Shown here: positions 1 through 11,590 of the stretch, piece after piece | How the letters are laid out: each line of letters starts with the position of its first letter | How positions within the stretch are numbered: position 1 is the stretch's first letter | Source: Rhizophlyctis rosea | Taxonomy: Eukaryota > Chytridiomycota > Chytridiomycetes > Rhizophlyctidales > Rhizophlyctidaceae | Direction: 5' to 3' | Length of the DNA: 64,000 nt | Assembly: GCA_027596075.1 (NCBI GenBank) | Contig: JADGJC010000060.1 | Span: 62,001-126,000 of the forward strand | The notes under the pieces: generated by a model | Database searches by the model: none | The model's input: only the letters and a program-made list of their open reading frames with translations | Told to the model about the DNA's origin: nothing | Made by a program: the position numbers and the translations under genes

Positions 1-10
1 CAAGCAACAT

Positions 11-1721
11 CTAACTACTTCCAGTGAGCCCCTCCACCAATCTGAACCTAGACATCTTCATCAACCCCTGCCAATAAACAACAACTTCCCGCTCCGAAAT
101 CAATATCACTAAGTAAAACAAGAGAAAGGTCACATAAGTAAACAAATCACACACCAAACACAAAACCAAACCCCCACCCGACTCACCATCACAATTAATC
201 CTCGTCGCATGCCTAAACCCAAGCCCCGCAACCCTCCCCTGCCCCGCATACGCCCTCTTCCCCACAAACTCCGTCGTACTATCCAACAAAACCCCCGGCC
301 CATTCCGCCTCCGACTCCTCACACTCCCATTCCCCACCCCATCCCCAATCTCCGCCCTAACCGAAATCTCCCCCCTGGGTACATTAATATCCCCGGTTAT
401 CTTATGCATTTCCAGCAGAAGCGTGGAAGTGGATTGAATCGGGGAAGAGGATGAGGAGGACGGGGATGGCGGGATGTAGGAAGGGTTTGAAAAGGATGAG
501 CCGTGGGTGAAGCGGAGGAGGAGGAACTCCACGCCATGGCCTCCGTATGTGCCGGCCCAGATGCCTTCGATGGGTTTGACGGGCATCGCATCGGGCAGAC
601 GCGTAATGCTATTCGATGTAGGAGCAGAAATCTTACTGAAGCACGACGTATACGTCGTAGGCTGCAGAATAGTCTGCATAGTCAAGGATGTGGTTGTATT
701 CATTAGTCTCCGCGTATGGCATCCGCGAGGGCAGAGGAAGGCCATGGTTGGATGGGTGGTCGGTGGAGGTGGGTCGGGGATTGGGCAGCTTAGTGGTGGG
801 TCTGCGGGGGAGACGAAGTTTATGGTGGGGATGTCGTGGGAAACTGCAGTTGAGGATCCTGGGAAGGGCCACAGTCCGGTTTCATGGTTTGGAGACCAGC
901 GGGGTTTGCCTGAAAACGATCAGAACGGATCGCAATCAGCCGCCTGCACGTTATAAGATGTTTTGGGAGGTGGATGCCATCATACCTTGATTCTCTGAAA
1001 GAGCTACCAAACCCCCCAAGTCTATGACATTATATGCCAAATGGGGATCCCCCGTTTCTTGACAAAGACAATAACTCCCAATACTCCCATACGTCGCCAC
1101 AACCGGAACTTCGCGCTCGGCATCCGAGTTCCCACTCCCTCCCTCCTCTCCATCCTCCTCACTTCCAATCTCCCCAACCCGTCTCTTAACATCCTCCACA
1201 CTCCCAAAATAAATCCTAAACACCTCCTCCTCCTCCACCATCAACTCAAACAAATCAATCGCAACATTCACATCCTTACTAAACGGCACCTCCGGATCCG
1301 CATCACCCTGTTCCGGCACCGCCAACCGGTTCCGACCCCTTACACGCGACGCCGTAACAACGCCCGCATCAAACTCCGGCCTCACAACAATCATCTCCCC
1401 CTGGTAAAACGAATAATCCCCCTGGAAGACGCCAAGTCGAGGGCCCCAAGTTCGCGCAAAGGCTAGGTATACTTGTTTGACGTCTTTGAAAGGAAATCCG
1501 GAGACGGTTGACAGGTATTGCGAGGCGTCGATGTTGTATTCTGATTTTGAGAGGGTGGACCAGAGGAGTGGGTCTGAGGTTGCTTTTTGGAGGTAGCGGC
1601 AGGTTTGTGCGAGGGTCAGGCAGTTGTGATATGTTAGGCGGGAGAGGATTAGGAGGAGGCATTCGTGGGGGATGGTGGTGAGGGTTGGTGATGAGGAGGT
1701 GTTTGAAAAGTGTGGTGTCAT
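11..1721 (-). CDS. F-box protein, FBXO31-like
   Basis: Probable substrate-recognition subunit of an SCF (Skp1-Cullin-F-box) ubiquitin ligase. Exons on the minus strand are 986-1721, 187-909 and 11-108 (1557 nt, 518 aa), with GT..AG introns in phase. An F-box sits near residues 14-60 (IPHECLLLILSRL, then a TCRYLQ/DPLLW pattern). The C-terminal half has the FBXO31-type ligand-binding signature: PIEGIWAGTYGGHG, then KITGDINVPRGE, and a closing VVYWQGL..MSRF segment. A Ser/Pro-rich insert (about residues 345-365) interrupts this domain. The acidic stretch near residues 185-210 is low complexity. The stop lies 11 bp from the window edge, so the gene is complete. Seen: domains and splice sites. Known: FBXO31 relatives bind degron-bearing substrates. 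The actual substrate is unknown. It diverges from the phosphatase gene across about 260 bp. Confidence 0.85.
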
Positions 1722-1984
1722 CGTGAGGACCTACAAGCGAGGCAAGTTATGTGGGAATCGAACAACGCGAAGTATTGATTTGTAGTGAAGTTGGATAAGA
1801 TGGAGGGAAGAGACGATGTGGATTGGCGGGGAATTCGTCGCCTTTTCAGTTTGGTTTGGGACCGCGTGCTCGACGGCTGGTGCGCAGCACCATACGATCG
1901 CGCCATGCCTAAGGACCCAACCTGAGTTTCCCCACCCTGCCTGCACATCATCTTACCAGTACCTTCAACCATCAAACCCCCAAA

Positions 1985-3534
1985 ATGTGGCCCCTCCAAA
2001 ACGCTTCTCCAAGAACAGTGAAAAACTACCTATTCGCAGTATTCATATTCATACTATCCCGGGCAGCACTATTCTTCATCACCCGCTACTACTCCGCAAA
2101 ACTCGTTCCCTCCACTCCCACTTCTCCCCCCAATCTTCAAAACCCCTCACCACTTAATGCAGCCGCACTAGACCCAAACTACAGCTACTGCCAAGCGGCA
2201 TATCCCGAAACAACCACATACCAACCAGTGAGGAGACGTCTATTATCACATCAACATCCTGAAATGCCACTCCAACACCCCAATGCACCTCCCTAGATCC
2301 CCTCCGCCCGTCTCCAAACCCTCCAAATAATCACCCGCCACGGCGACAGATCCCCCTCACTATCCCTCCCCTACGAACCAACACCATGGGACATGTGCGA
2401 TACTCCTTCTGAGATAATTCAACTCGATGAGATGCAATCTCCATCACAACCATTCATCCGCAAAATGCATATCCCACATGCCACACCTTCATATTGGAAG
2501 GGAAATTGTAATCTTGGACAGTTGACGCGTCGAGGGCATGAGCAGATGAGGGAGTTGGGAAAAGTGTTGAAGGAGATTTATGTGGATGGGGTTGTTGAGT
2601 GGGTTGGAGGGCCCATTATGGGGTTGGAAGACGTGCATGTTAGAAGTACAGATGTTTGGTACGTCCAACTATCAAACCCTTGCCATCTCCCGACCATAAT
2701 GCCAAAACTCATGTCGACCACTAAAACATCAGGCGAACCATCCAAGCAGCCCAATCCCTCATCACATCCCTCTTCCCAGCCCCCAACACCACAACTACCA
2801 TTCCAATCCCCCTCCACGTCCACCCAAAACCCATAGACACCCTCTCTCTTCCCCTACACCACTGCCCCCGCCTCCACCACCTCCACACCACCTCCCGCAA
2901 GTCCCCACAATACACAAACTTCAAATCCCTCTCCACCCATCTCACCAAAAAACTCTCCACCCTCCTCGGATTCAAATCCCACGAAATAGATGTAGGTCGC
3001 TGGTTCGACGTCATCATGTGCCGACGTTGTTGGGGAATGGATGTTTGTGGAGCAGATGGGAAATGCGTACCGGAAGAACTACAAGTAGAAGTCGTGCAGC
3101 TGGCGGAATGGTGGAAGGGGTTTGAGTATGATACTGAACGGATGGAGGAGACCAGACTTCGTGTTGGGCCACTTATTGTTGAGCTCCTAGACCGGTTCAA
3201 CATGAGCAGACAACCTTCTCATGATGACACGGATGATCTGAACCTCAACCAAAAACGAATACACTACTACTCAGCACACGATACGACCCTCTCCGCTTTG
3301 TTGGCTGTGTTGGGACATGGAACCGAACGGTGGCCGGCTTATGCCTCTAGTTTAGTGTTTGAGTTGTGGGAACGGGATGGAGGTGATGGGAGGGTTGTGA
3401 GGATTCTGTATAACGGAAGGGTGTTGAAGGGGTGGTGTGCAGATGAGATTGGAGAGGGGTGTGATGTTAAGCGGTTGGAGGAATGGGTTGGGAACTTCTT
3501 GCCGAGGGATATGGATGGGCAGTGTGGCGTGTGA
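1985..3534 (+). CDS. Membrane-anchored histidine acid phosphatase (PXYLP1/ACPL2-like)
   Basis: Branch-2 histidine phosphatase that hydrolyses phosphomonoesters through a phosphohistidine intermediate. Exons are 1985-2227, 2297-2658 and 2733-3534 (1407 nt, 468 aa). A hydrophobic segment near residues 12-30 (FAVFIFILSRAALFF) looks like a type II signal anchor, so the catalytic domain would face the Golgi/ER lumen or cell exterior. The catalytic motif RHGDRSP opens exon 2. The proton-donor motif appears as YSAHDTTLSALL late in exon 3. The conserved DVW-RTIQAAQSL block is restored exactly across intron 2, which supports the splice choice. A Cys-bearing insert (CRRCWGMDVCG) precedes the HD motif. 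The closest architecture I know is 2-phosphoxylose phosphatase/ACPL2. The substrate in a fungus is not predictable from sequence. Confidence 0.88.
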
Positions 3535-3997
3535 TTTGAGCACATCTACGATTTCACACTGGAATACATATGCCAAGTCTCGAGGGACCGGCACCCCTTC
3601 GGGTCGCCCGCCTTCATGTAACTCGATTTGCCTATCGTGCTTGATCTGGTCCACACCTTTCAGCAAAAGGTCTTCTCAGAGGATGACTGCTTGGTGACTG
3701 TTCAAACGAGGCAAGGCCTCTGAAGGACTTCCGCCTGGACCAACTTGCGCCTCACCACCTCACTGAGAACAGGCCCTGCACCAGAAGTATGTTTCCGATC
3801 CCGTTAATTCTATTATTATGTACTGTCTATACGGTCTAAAGTCTTAAGTGTAATCGCTAGTCTATCATTATATATAGGAAACTGTTTAAAAGTCTAATCT
3901 ATATTATCTACATCTATATTTTACGCAAAATGTACAATTACCAACACCAAAGAAAACTATATACAAGAACAATCCTTTCCCATACAACAGCATCCCA
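3535..3997. other. Convergent 3' intergenic region
   Basis: The 463 bp between the phosphatase stop and the stop of the opposing unknown gene become AT-rich after 3800, as expected for overlapping 3' UTRs and polyadenylation. No further gene seen. Confidence 0.6.
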
Positions 3998-4708
3998 TCA
4001 CCGCTCAACAGTAGCATGCCCATCCGTACAGCTAACGGTAACAGTCTGGCATTTATCCCACGCATCCAAAAGCGCCATCATATGTTTCGGAAGGAACTCC
4101 ACCGATTCCGACACCCGTTTACTGGGATGCGGCCATGAACCGGGTTGTCTCCGAGGATTAGCAGAAGCCGTCGATGAAAGAGAAGATGTGGAGGATACTG
4201 AGGAGCGTTCCGAGACTGTACGGTCTAATGTTGGAATGGAAGAGCAAGAATCGGTGAATATATCATCTGTGTCTTCTTCAAGTGATTCTTTTACTGGTGA
4301 GAGACAGAAGGAGGTGCGGGGTTCGAATGTCGGGGAGGGGAGGTAATCTTCGTCTTCTTCTATTAGGGACGGAAGGGGCGTTGGTTGAGATAAGCGGTGG
4401 TACCGTTTTGGTGTTGCGGTTATGCAGGGTTGCTGTGAGTCTGGTGTTGGAAGAGCTTCAGTCGGTGTTGTGAGGTCAGAGGCGAGGGAGTCTAGTTGGA
4501 ACAGTAGCGATGCTATTGAGGGGGAGGTAGGTGAGGGGAGGGAATGTCTACGGCGAAATGCAGGTGGTGCGGGTGGTGGGGGAGGAGTGCATGCCGAGAC
4601 GGGGAGGGAGAAGTGCCATTCGGTTGCGATGCGGATTGCTTGTTGCCAGCTCTGGGAAGGGGGGACTGGGGATATGGGTTCGAGTTTCAAAGGCATTGCT
4701 GTAGACAT
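3998..4708 (-). CDS. Ser/Pro-rich hypothetical protein
   Basis: A single open frame of 236 codons from an ATG at 4708. I do not recognise the family. The product is low complexity: a Pro run near residues 41-48, a RRHSLPSP segment that looks like a 14-3-3/kinase site, Ser-rich tracts in the last third (SSVSSTSSLSSTAS) and acidic patches (IEEDEDY). A short C-terminal block (VEFLPKHMMALLDAWDKC) is the most protein-like part and may be the conserved piece. There is no signal peptide or membrane segment. It is convergent with the phosphatase. It could be a regulatory phosphoprotein, but nothing in the sequence fixes a function. The antisense frame is also partly open, so coding status rests on the ATG, length and composition. 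Confidence 0.5.
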   Translation of the reverse strand: MSTAMPLKLEPISPVPPSQSWQQAIRIATEWHFSLPVSACTPPPPPAPPAFRRRHSLPSPTSPSIASLLFQLDSLASDLTTPTEALPTPDSQQPCITATPKRYHRLSQPTPLPSLIEEDEDYLPSPTFEPRTSFCLSPVKESLEEDTDDIFTDSCSSIPTLDRTVSERSSVSSTSSLSSTASANPRRQPGSWPHPSKRVSESVEFLPKHMMALLDAWDKCQTVTVSCTDGHATVER

Positions 4709-6468
4709 TTGGGGAGACGGAGCATAGAGTTGAGAGACGGAATGTGGGAGACAGGAGAGTAAAAGAGTATTTAGAGTGATCTGCTTTCAGTGGGTGGAAG
4801 GTAATGAGCAATATTCAAAACTTTCGGAAGAATGTTCACATAGCAATGGGGAAACGGCAGTCGTCCTTGCTGTTGACAAAAGAACAAGGACGGTTCGTAC
4901 GGCCATGGCGAGACATCCTGTCCAGACAACCAGCAGACGGTGAGGATAAATTCGGCCCGACCAATTTGCCGTGCATTTGTGGTCTTTCTCGCACTGCGCA
5001 GCAGCCAGAGCATCCAAAGGATGATTATGTAATCAGTCCACTGTTCCAAAATTGGGTGCACCGGTCAAATGCAGCTCACTCCATAATATCAACACCCAGA
5101 CACCGACTGTACGGGCACGTCGGGCAGCAGCCCTTTGACCTCCTTTGTGTCGCAGCATATGCGTAGTACGTACTACATTGCGTAGTGCTTAGTGATCACT
5201 CCGAGATAGTGGTTTCACTGGTTTGATTGAGAATCACGATGAATGCCTCGGGGCCCGTTACTATTTCCAACAAGATGACTTCGCACCGCAATCAGAGCCG
5301 GACCGACCCAGACACACCTTCACCATCTTGAACATAGGCGGCTGCCTTGACGGTACCGCGCGCATTCTTACACTTTCTTAGCTTGACAACCCGCTCTGGG
5401 AAAGTGTTTGGAGCGGAATCGCTTACGATCGATTCGGAGGGATCAGAGAGGGCTTCTTCTTGAGAGCATTGTCCAGATAAAGATGAAATCGTGTGAAGGA
5501 CTATTTGTCGGTGCTCGTTTGACCCTCAACTAGTCTTCACAATTTTGACGCAGCAGTCCACATGACGTTGGAGTGGAGGGCGCAGCTCACACACAGTAAA
5601 GATTATCATCTAATTTGGGAGCGGGGTCAAACTTGCTCCGGATGACCTTAAAGGGGATTCTTGCTGACTGAGGGTCGTATTGGGCGTTTACCTTGGGCTG
5701 CTGTCAACTCGGCGGTTCAATCGAAAAAGGGTCATACATTACTCGAATGAGTTCATAGTCTTCAACTGCGCCTGCTACATGAGTACCTTTGACACATTCA
5801 GCTTGTACGAGCATCGCAACCAAATGAAAGTGGAGAAGTAGTAGTAGTAGTTCAGCTGCTTCACTTGCTTCAGCAGCAGGTGGTTCTCAATAGGACCCTA
5901 GGGTGCTCCATATTGGTGAGTCATACCTGCGTCACCGTACGCCACCCAGCCCAGATGCTTTCAAACCTTGACCACCAATAATCAGCGCAGTCGCTGCGGT
6001 AACAGTGCCTCATAAATTTTGGAAGGCACAGTCCGTGGAGTTTCATTCATGTGTCTTCGCTGCACACAATCACCAGAATTCAAGCGCACAAAAGGGGTCC
6101 TGCTTGGAAACTGAACTCCATCCGTGGCATATCAGTGGGGTGGGAAGCTGGTTATATAGATATAATCCACTGACAGCCAGTGAAGCAGTGCGTAGTCGTA
6201 TGCAAGGGACTAGCTCCTGCTCATCCGTGTGGAGCTGCATCTCTCTTACCTCTGCCTGCCGTGCGGCTTGTTTACAAAGGCTATCCATACACAGTCGTAT
6301 ATCCTCTTGCGACGATTACCACAATCTAGTTCGTCACCGAGGAGCGCACTGCGGCGAGAGCCCTCAACAGCTCGTATCAGGTCGAAACGAAGACCTGAAA
6401 TCACTGTTGTATATCCACGTACCCTTAACATACCCCTGCCGCAACCCCGCACCCGCTATTTTGCCGCA
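4709..6468. other. Long intergenic region upstream of RAD16
   Basis: About 1.76 kb with no supported gene. Open frames of 72-120 codons occur on both strands but lack family features. A short GTA trinucleotide run lies near 5838. The last 300 bp, just before the RAD16 ATG, is open in the RAD16 frame but contains no upstream in-frame ATG. It presumably carries the 5' UTR and promoter. Confidence 0.5.
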
Positions 6469-9400
6469 ATGCCGCGAAAACGCACACGTGCTTCAACCCC
6501 TTCAGCCGAGGCTGGCGAACAAGCGGCCGCTGCGACTCCTCCAACACCAGTCCTGCCAACCAGTGCGGCATCTCTACCAAACAAGCGCCGCCGCATATCA
6601 AACCCGTTCAGTGAAGCCTATGCCACCCCCGCGCCTTCCAGAGCCGACTCGCCTCTAGACGAGTTTGATTTTCCACCCGCTCCCAGCACCTCGCGCCGTC
6701 TCACAAGATCCTCCTCCCGGCTATCGCGTACTGGTTCTTTTACTCCCACCCGTGCTGGTGGAGAAGACGATCAGTCTGTCACACCTGTCATAACTACGCG
6801 AATCACAAAGCGATCCCTCTCTGTCGTTGAACTATCTGATCATTCCATATCACGTCGAACCTCTACTGTAACCGTGGTTGAATCCAGTGGACCATCTGCA
6901 GCAAAAGATGAGGACATAGAGCTTCCGATGGTAAAAGATGAAGACGGTTTCTCGTCTGACGAGTCCATGTCCCTCTTTGCTCTTGCATCCCCATCCTCAT
7001 CCAAAGGAAAAGCAAAAGTGACGGCGTCGACTGCTCGGAAGGGTAAAGGGAAGGCACGAGCTCCAGCACGATCTTCAAAGAAGCCAAAAGCGGCCTCGTC
7101 TGCGAAGAACAGGGGGAAAGGGAAGGCGGTTTTGGGGTCGGACTCTGATCTTAGCGCAGTTGATGCGGCAGACTTGGCTTCGACGGACGGATCGGAGAGT
7201 GAGTTTGCACCTAGCGAGAAGGAGGAATCAGATAGCGAGAAGGCTTCGGATGACGAGGTGCCGGATGCTGAGGAACCTGAGGATGAAGTTGAGACCGTCG
7301 TGGCGGGGCCGTCGCGTGGGCGAGGCCGAGGTAGAGGGACACCTAGGGGTCGGGGCAGGGGACGTACTGGTCGGGCTATTGGGGCCACAGCTAGAAGAAG
7401 TCGTTCCTCCGGTGAGCCTGCAAGCGATGGTGGATTGAGTTTGGATGATGCCAGTGAGTCGGAGGGGAGCGTGTCTGAGGATGGCGAGAATGGTGATGGT
7501 GCAGATGGCGGCCGGGCCCGCGGTCGTGGGCGAGGGCGAGGTCGCGGGGCTGCGAGACCAAGAGCACCGAGGAAGAAGAAAGGAGAAAACAAGGTAGGAT
7601 ACATCGGTGGTAGTAAGGACATACTCTCTGCTTGTCTGACATCTTGGCCATTCACAAACCGCAGGCATCAATATACGATCACCACCCCGAACTCGTAACC
7701 GTCTGGGACGAACTGGAAGAAGACATGAAGGTCATTGAACCCCAAATGGCCGACCAACCCTCCGACGTCCTCGTCAAGCTCTTACCCTTCCAACGAGAGG
7801 GAGTCTTCTGGATGAGGGAGCAAGAAGAAAGCCGGTTCTCCGGCGGGATTTTGGCTGATGAAATGGGAATGGGGAAGACCATTCAAATGATTTCCTTGTT
7901 ATGTTCGAAGAAGGGGGAGGGGACCAATTTGATTCTTTGTCCTACTGTGTAAGCATTGTCATGTCTCCTGACGGAGTGATTGTGAGATTTGCTAACTCAT
8001 GAGATGCATCTCAGCGCGATCCTGCAGTGGTACGCAGAGTTGACCAACCGTACCACAGCGGATATGTTCAAGATCCTGGTGTTCCACGGCACCAATCGTC
8101 CCGCCAGCGCCGCTGTCCTACGGTCGTACGATGTGGTGCTCTCTACATATGCCATCATCGAACAAGGTTTCCGGAAAGAAAACTACGGTACATATTCGTA
8201 TTCCGCATTCCCCACGGCCCTTCAACAACTTTTGGTTTCACCTTGTCCACTAATCGCCTCAATTTGAAACAACTCAGGATTCAAACGCAAAGGCGAACTC
8301 GTAAAAGAACCCAGTATCCTCCACTCCATTGAATGGGGCCGGGTGATTCTCGATGAAGCACACGCCATCAAGGATCGGAGCTGTAACACCGCGAGAGCAG
8401 TCTTTGCGCTCAAGAGAAAGAAGCAGTGGAGTTTGAGTGGGACGCCGTTGCAGAATCGGGTTGGGGAGTTGTATAGTTTGATTCGGTTTATGAATGCTGA
8501 TCCATTCAGGTGTGTTCTGTGACGTGTGCCATCGCAGCACTGTGTATATCTTATCTTACCTGACTGCTTTTCTAGTTACTATTTCTGTAAGAAGTGTCCT
8601 TGTAAGATGCAGACGTGGGCCTTTTCGGATCGGAAGTATTGTGATGAGTGTGGACATATTACTCATTCGCATTTTTGTTGGTGGAATGCGGAGATTTTGA
8701 AGGTGGGTTATCTTCCATTGGCGTATCAACCAGTGCTCGGTTCCAGTCTCGTCGTATCACATTGTACTAATATCTGGACACGTCAACCCCCACCAGCCAA
8801 TCCAAAAATACGGCGCCGAAGGCGACGGCACGATCGCCTTCCGCAAACTCGGCAAACTCCTCGACCGCATCATGCTCCGCCGCACCAAAGTCGAACGCAC
8901 CGAAGAGCTCGGCCTCCCACCCCGAATCGTCACCGTCCGTCGAGACGTCTTCAACGAAGCTGAAGAAGAACTTTACGAATCACTTTACACGGATAGTGTC
9001 AGGACGTTTTCGACGTATGTTGCGAATGAAACGGTGTTGAATAATTATGCGAGTATTTTTTCGCTGTTGAGTCGGATGAGGCTTGCGGCGAATCATCCGG
9101 ATTTGGTGACGACGAAGATGGCGTTGGATGCTAAGACTGCTAAGGAGACGCTTGTTTGTGGGATTTGTCAGGAGGAGGCTGAGGATGCTATTCTGAGCAA
9201 GTGCAAGCATGTGAGTGTTTCCTCCTTCGCTGTTCTCAACCAAAAAACAGCAGTAGCATAGATGTGAGGTATTTTGATATTGATCTGCTTTGCACCCATC
9301 AGGTGTTCTGTCGTGAAGATGCGCGCCAATACATCCAGTCGTTCCCAGAGGGCGAGCACCCGACATGCCCCGTCTGTTTCCGGCAGATGACGATCGATTT

Positions 9401-10199
9401 GACGCAGCCGGAGGTCATGCCGAAGGAAGGTGCCGAGACGGGTGTGAAGAACAGTATTGTGAACTACATGGATTTGAGTCGATGGAGGAGTAGCACCAAG
9501 ATTGAAGGTAAGGGTCTTCGCTTTGACATCTTGTCCCATTCCATGTCGTCGCCAATGAAAATCTAACCACACTTCTCCTCTTTCCCTTCGCAGCCCTAGT
9601 AGAAGAACTCACGGCCCTCCGCACAACCCACCAAACCGAAAAATCGATCGTATTCTCGCAATTCGTCGCCTTCCTAGACTTGATCCAATGGCGACTTTCG
9701 CGGGCGGGGTTCAACGTCGTTAAATTGGATGGGAGGATGGCGCCTCAACAGAGGGATACGGTGATTCAAAAGTTCATGACTGATCCGAATGTGACGGTGT
9801 TTTTGGTTAGTTTGAAGGCGGGCGGTGTGGCGTTGAATTTGACGGAGGCTAGTAGGGTTTTTGGTGAGTTTTGTTTGTTTACTTTCGTTGGTTTTTTTTT
9901 GTTTGTTTACGGTTTTGTTTACGGTTGGTTCTTTTCTAACCCTCCACCGTCTCACAACCACAGTAATGGACCCCTGGTGGAACCCCGCCGTCGAAGACCA
10001 AGCCTTTGACCGTATTCATCGTCTCGGACAGTACCGACCAATCAAGATTACGCGCATGATTATCGAGAACAGCATTGAGAGTCGGATATTGCAGTTGCAG
10101 GAGAAGAAGAAGGCGTTGTTTCAGAGTACTGTGGGCAAGGATATGGATGCGTTGGCGAAGTTGAGTGAGGAGGATTTGCAGTTTTTGTTTGTTTTGTAG
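6469..10199 (+). CDS. RAD16: RAD16 nucleotide excision repair ATPase/E3 ligase
   Basis: SWI2/SNF2-family DNA translocase with an embedded RING, a subunit of the yeast NEF4 complex for global-genome nucleotide excision repair. Exons: 6469-7593, 7665-7948, 8015-8187, 8278-8509, 8576-8702, 8797-9210, 9303-9507, 9594-9863, 9964-10199 (3066 nt, 1021 aa). Walker A DEMGMGKT is near residue 440 and the DEAH box at 553-556. A Zn-binding insert (YFCKKC..CDECGH) follows the first helicase lobe. The RING runs from C768 to C810, then helicase motif [13 protein letters not shown]. Residues 1-375 are a long disordered extension with acidic runs and RGRGRG blocks. The sixth RING ligand position holds Asp791, not Cys. 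The ATG at 6469 is the first in frame; the open frame further upstream has no ATG. Convergent with the dioxygenase-like gene. Confidence 0.95.
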
Positions 10200-10633
10200 G
10201 TGTGGTGTGGGGTTTGTTGGTTGGGGAATGGAGGGTGATGAGTTGGGGTTGGTGGTGGGGTTGGGTGGTGGTTCCTTAGCGTATATTTTGTGGTATAGTT
10301 GTATCTTTTTTTTTTTCCATTTTGTTATGTATGATTGTAGGTTGTTTGCATGCGTTTTTGTTTATAGATGAGACTTTTCATTGCTTTCGACACACTTCTG
10401 GGTTTGGATGTGATGACAGGTTGTTGTCCATATCGAGTGTAGCTCCGACATAAGCTTGGAAGTCAGAAGAGATGCGAAATGGTCTCCTGTGGTGGAGGTT
10501 GCCTACCGTATGAAAGTTATTACAAATCAGACGGTGTACGTACAATGATACGTTAACCGGGTAATAATATGTTCTAGTCTAGTCCTCCCTCCCATCAACC
10601 CTACGCAATCCCAGTCGTCGTGGCCCAACACCA
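10200..10633. other. Convergent 3' region between RAD16 and the dioxygenase-like gene
   Basis: The 434 bp of G/T-rich and then mixed sequence include a T tract near 10306-10318. No gene seen. Confidence 0.5.
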
Positions 10634-11590
10634 TCAATCAGACCTATACCCACTCAAATCCAACCCAACACTATCATCCGCATCCGCATCCGGACTCAGA
10701 TGGAACCTCTCCTCCCTCCCCTCCTTCTCCTCCCCCCTATACCGGCTAAAATCCAACCCAACACTATCATCCGCATCCAAACTCGCATCATACTGCTCCG
10801 CCCTCCCTTCCTTCTCATACCTCCAGGTATCTTCGTAGATCTTCTCATGCACCGCGAAAACACCCATAAACCTCTTCCTACCCTCTACACCGTTAACCGA
10901 ATGACTGAGATGCGAAGACCGGAGGTAGAGTACGTCCCCTTGTTGGAATGGAACCGACACCCCTAACTCGTCTAGACATACGTTACCGGTCCATTCACCT
11001 AAGCCGACTAGACCGCAAAGACAGTTCGGAGCGTCGAGGGCGTCTTTATGTTGGTTTGATTCCATGTCGTCGACGAGGATGAAGAAGGGACACCACTTGT
11101 TGTTCCCATTCGCCTTAAATTCCCAAAACCGCCTCATCTGCTGCGGTAGATTATCGAACTGTTTCCGACAAGTCGCCAACATATCCGTTCCGAACCGTTT
11201 GTCAAGGGCTCCTAAACCTTGACCCATGACCCAACTCAAGCCCTGGAACCCAGCACCGGCAAGGAGGTTTATCATAGCGCGGTTGTATTGCATGTTGGCG
11301 ATTTTGCCTTCTTTGTGGACGTTGATCCAGTACCCCGCGTTCGCGATCTGGATTTTGCAGATTCCGAAATGGTAGGTGCCGCGAGGACGACCTTCCATCG
11401 CCTCCTCACGGGCCTTGCGGCGTGCAAGTTCTGCTTTTAGCGCCCTCATTCGCGCCGGGTCAATTTTAGCCAATTTTTTGTTGTTTTTGATGTAGGTTTC
11501 CAACTTCTTTGATCCGTGGCGCGCGTCTTCGGTGCCGTTATTTGGTTTCGATATTAGAAGAATCTTTTCGGATGGAATAACACTAGGACC
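10634..11590 (-). CDS. 2-oxoglutarate/Fe(II) dioxygenase-like protein, 5' end unresolved
   Basis: Predicted double-stranded beta-helix oxygenase. The core reads FFILVDDMESNQHKD (candidate H-x-D iron ligands), then GLGEWTGN and GDVLYLRSSHLSHSV (candidate distal His), with Arg in EGRKRFMG as the likely 2-oxoglutarate ligand. Before it lie basic helices (ALKAELARRKAREEA) and a GRPRGTYHFG segment. The layout reminds me of fungal TET/JBP-like and transposon-associated oxygenases, but I cannot separate these from other 2OG enzymes by eye. The frame is open back to a TGA near 11598 with no ATG above 11449. Either M at 11449 starts a 271-aa protein, or an upstream exon joins through an acceptor near 11590. 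The C-terminus carries an in-frame 93-bp duplication. Possible substrates range from nucleic acid bases to proteins; none is shown. Confidence 0.6.
   Translation of the reverse strand, partial: GPSVIPSEKILLISKPNNGTEDARHGSKKLETYIKNNKKLAKIDPARMRALKAELARRKAREEAMEGRPRGTYHFGICKIQIANAGYWINVHKEGKIANMQYNRAMINLLAGAGFQGLSWVMGQGLGALDKRFGTDMLATCRKQFDNLPQQMRRFWEFKANGNNKWCPFFILVDDMESNQHKDALDAPNCLCGLVGLGEWTGNVCLDELGVSVPFQQGDVLYLRSSHLSHSVNGVEGRKRFMGVFAVHEKIYEDTWRYEKEGRAEQYDASLDADDSVGLDFSRYRGEEKEGREERFHLSPDADADDSVGLDLSGYRSD
10644..10790. repeat. In-frame 93-bp direct duplication in the dioxygenase-like gene
   Basis: A run of about 30 identical bases (beginning AAATCCAACCCAACACTATC) occurs at 10656 and again at 10749, exactly 93 bp (31 codons) apart. 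The flanks are similar (CTATACC at 10644 and 10737). On the minus strand the two copies encode the paired C-terminal DADDSVGLD motifs. The spacing keeps the frame. Confidence 0.85.

Noticed and set aside
4804..5166. 120-codon ATG-started frame upstream of the Ser/Pro-rich gene
   Set aside because: No domains, no compositional support, overlapped by open frames on the other strand.
6229..6468. Upstream extension of the RAD16 frame
   Set aside because: Starts at GTG, not ATG. A fungal gene should start at the ATG at 6469, and the extra residues lack family character.
6840..7655. 271-codon minus-strand frame rich in Pro/Arg/Ser
   Set aside because: Antisense shadow of the RGR/acidic exon 1 of RAD16.
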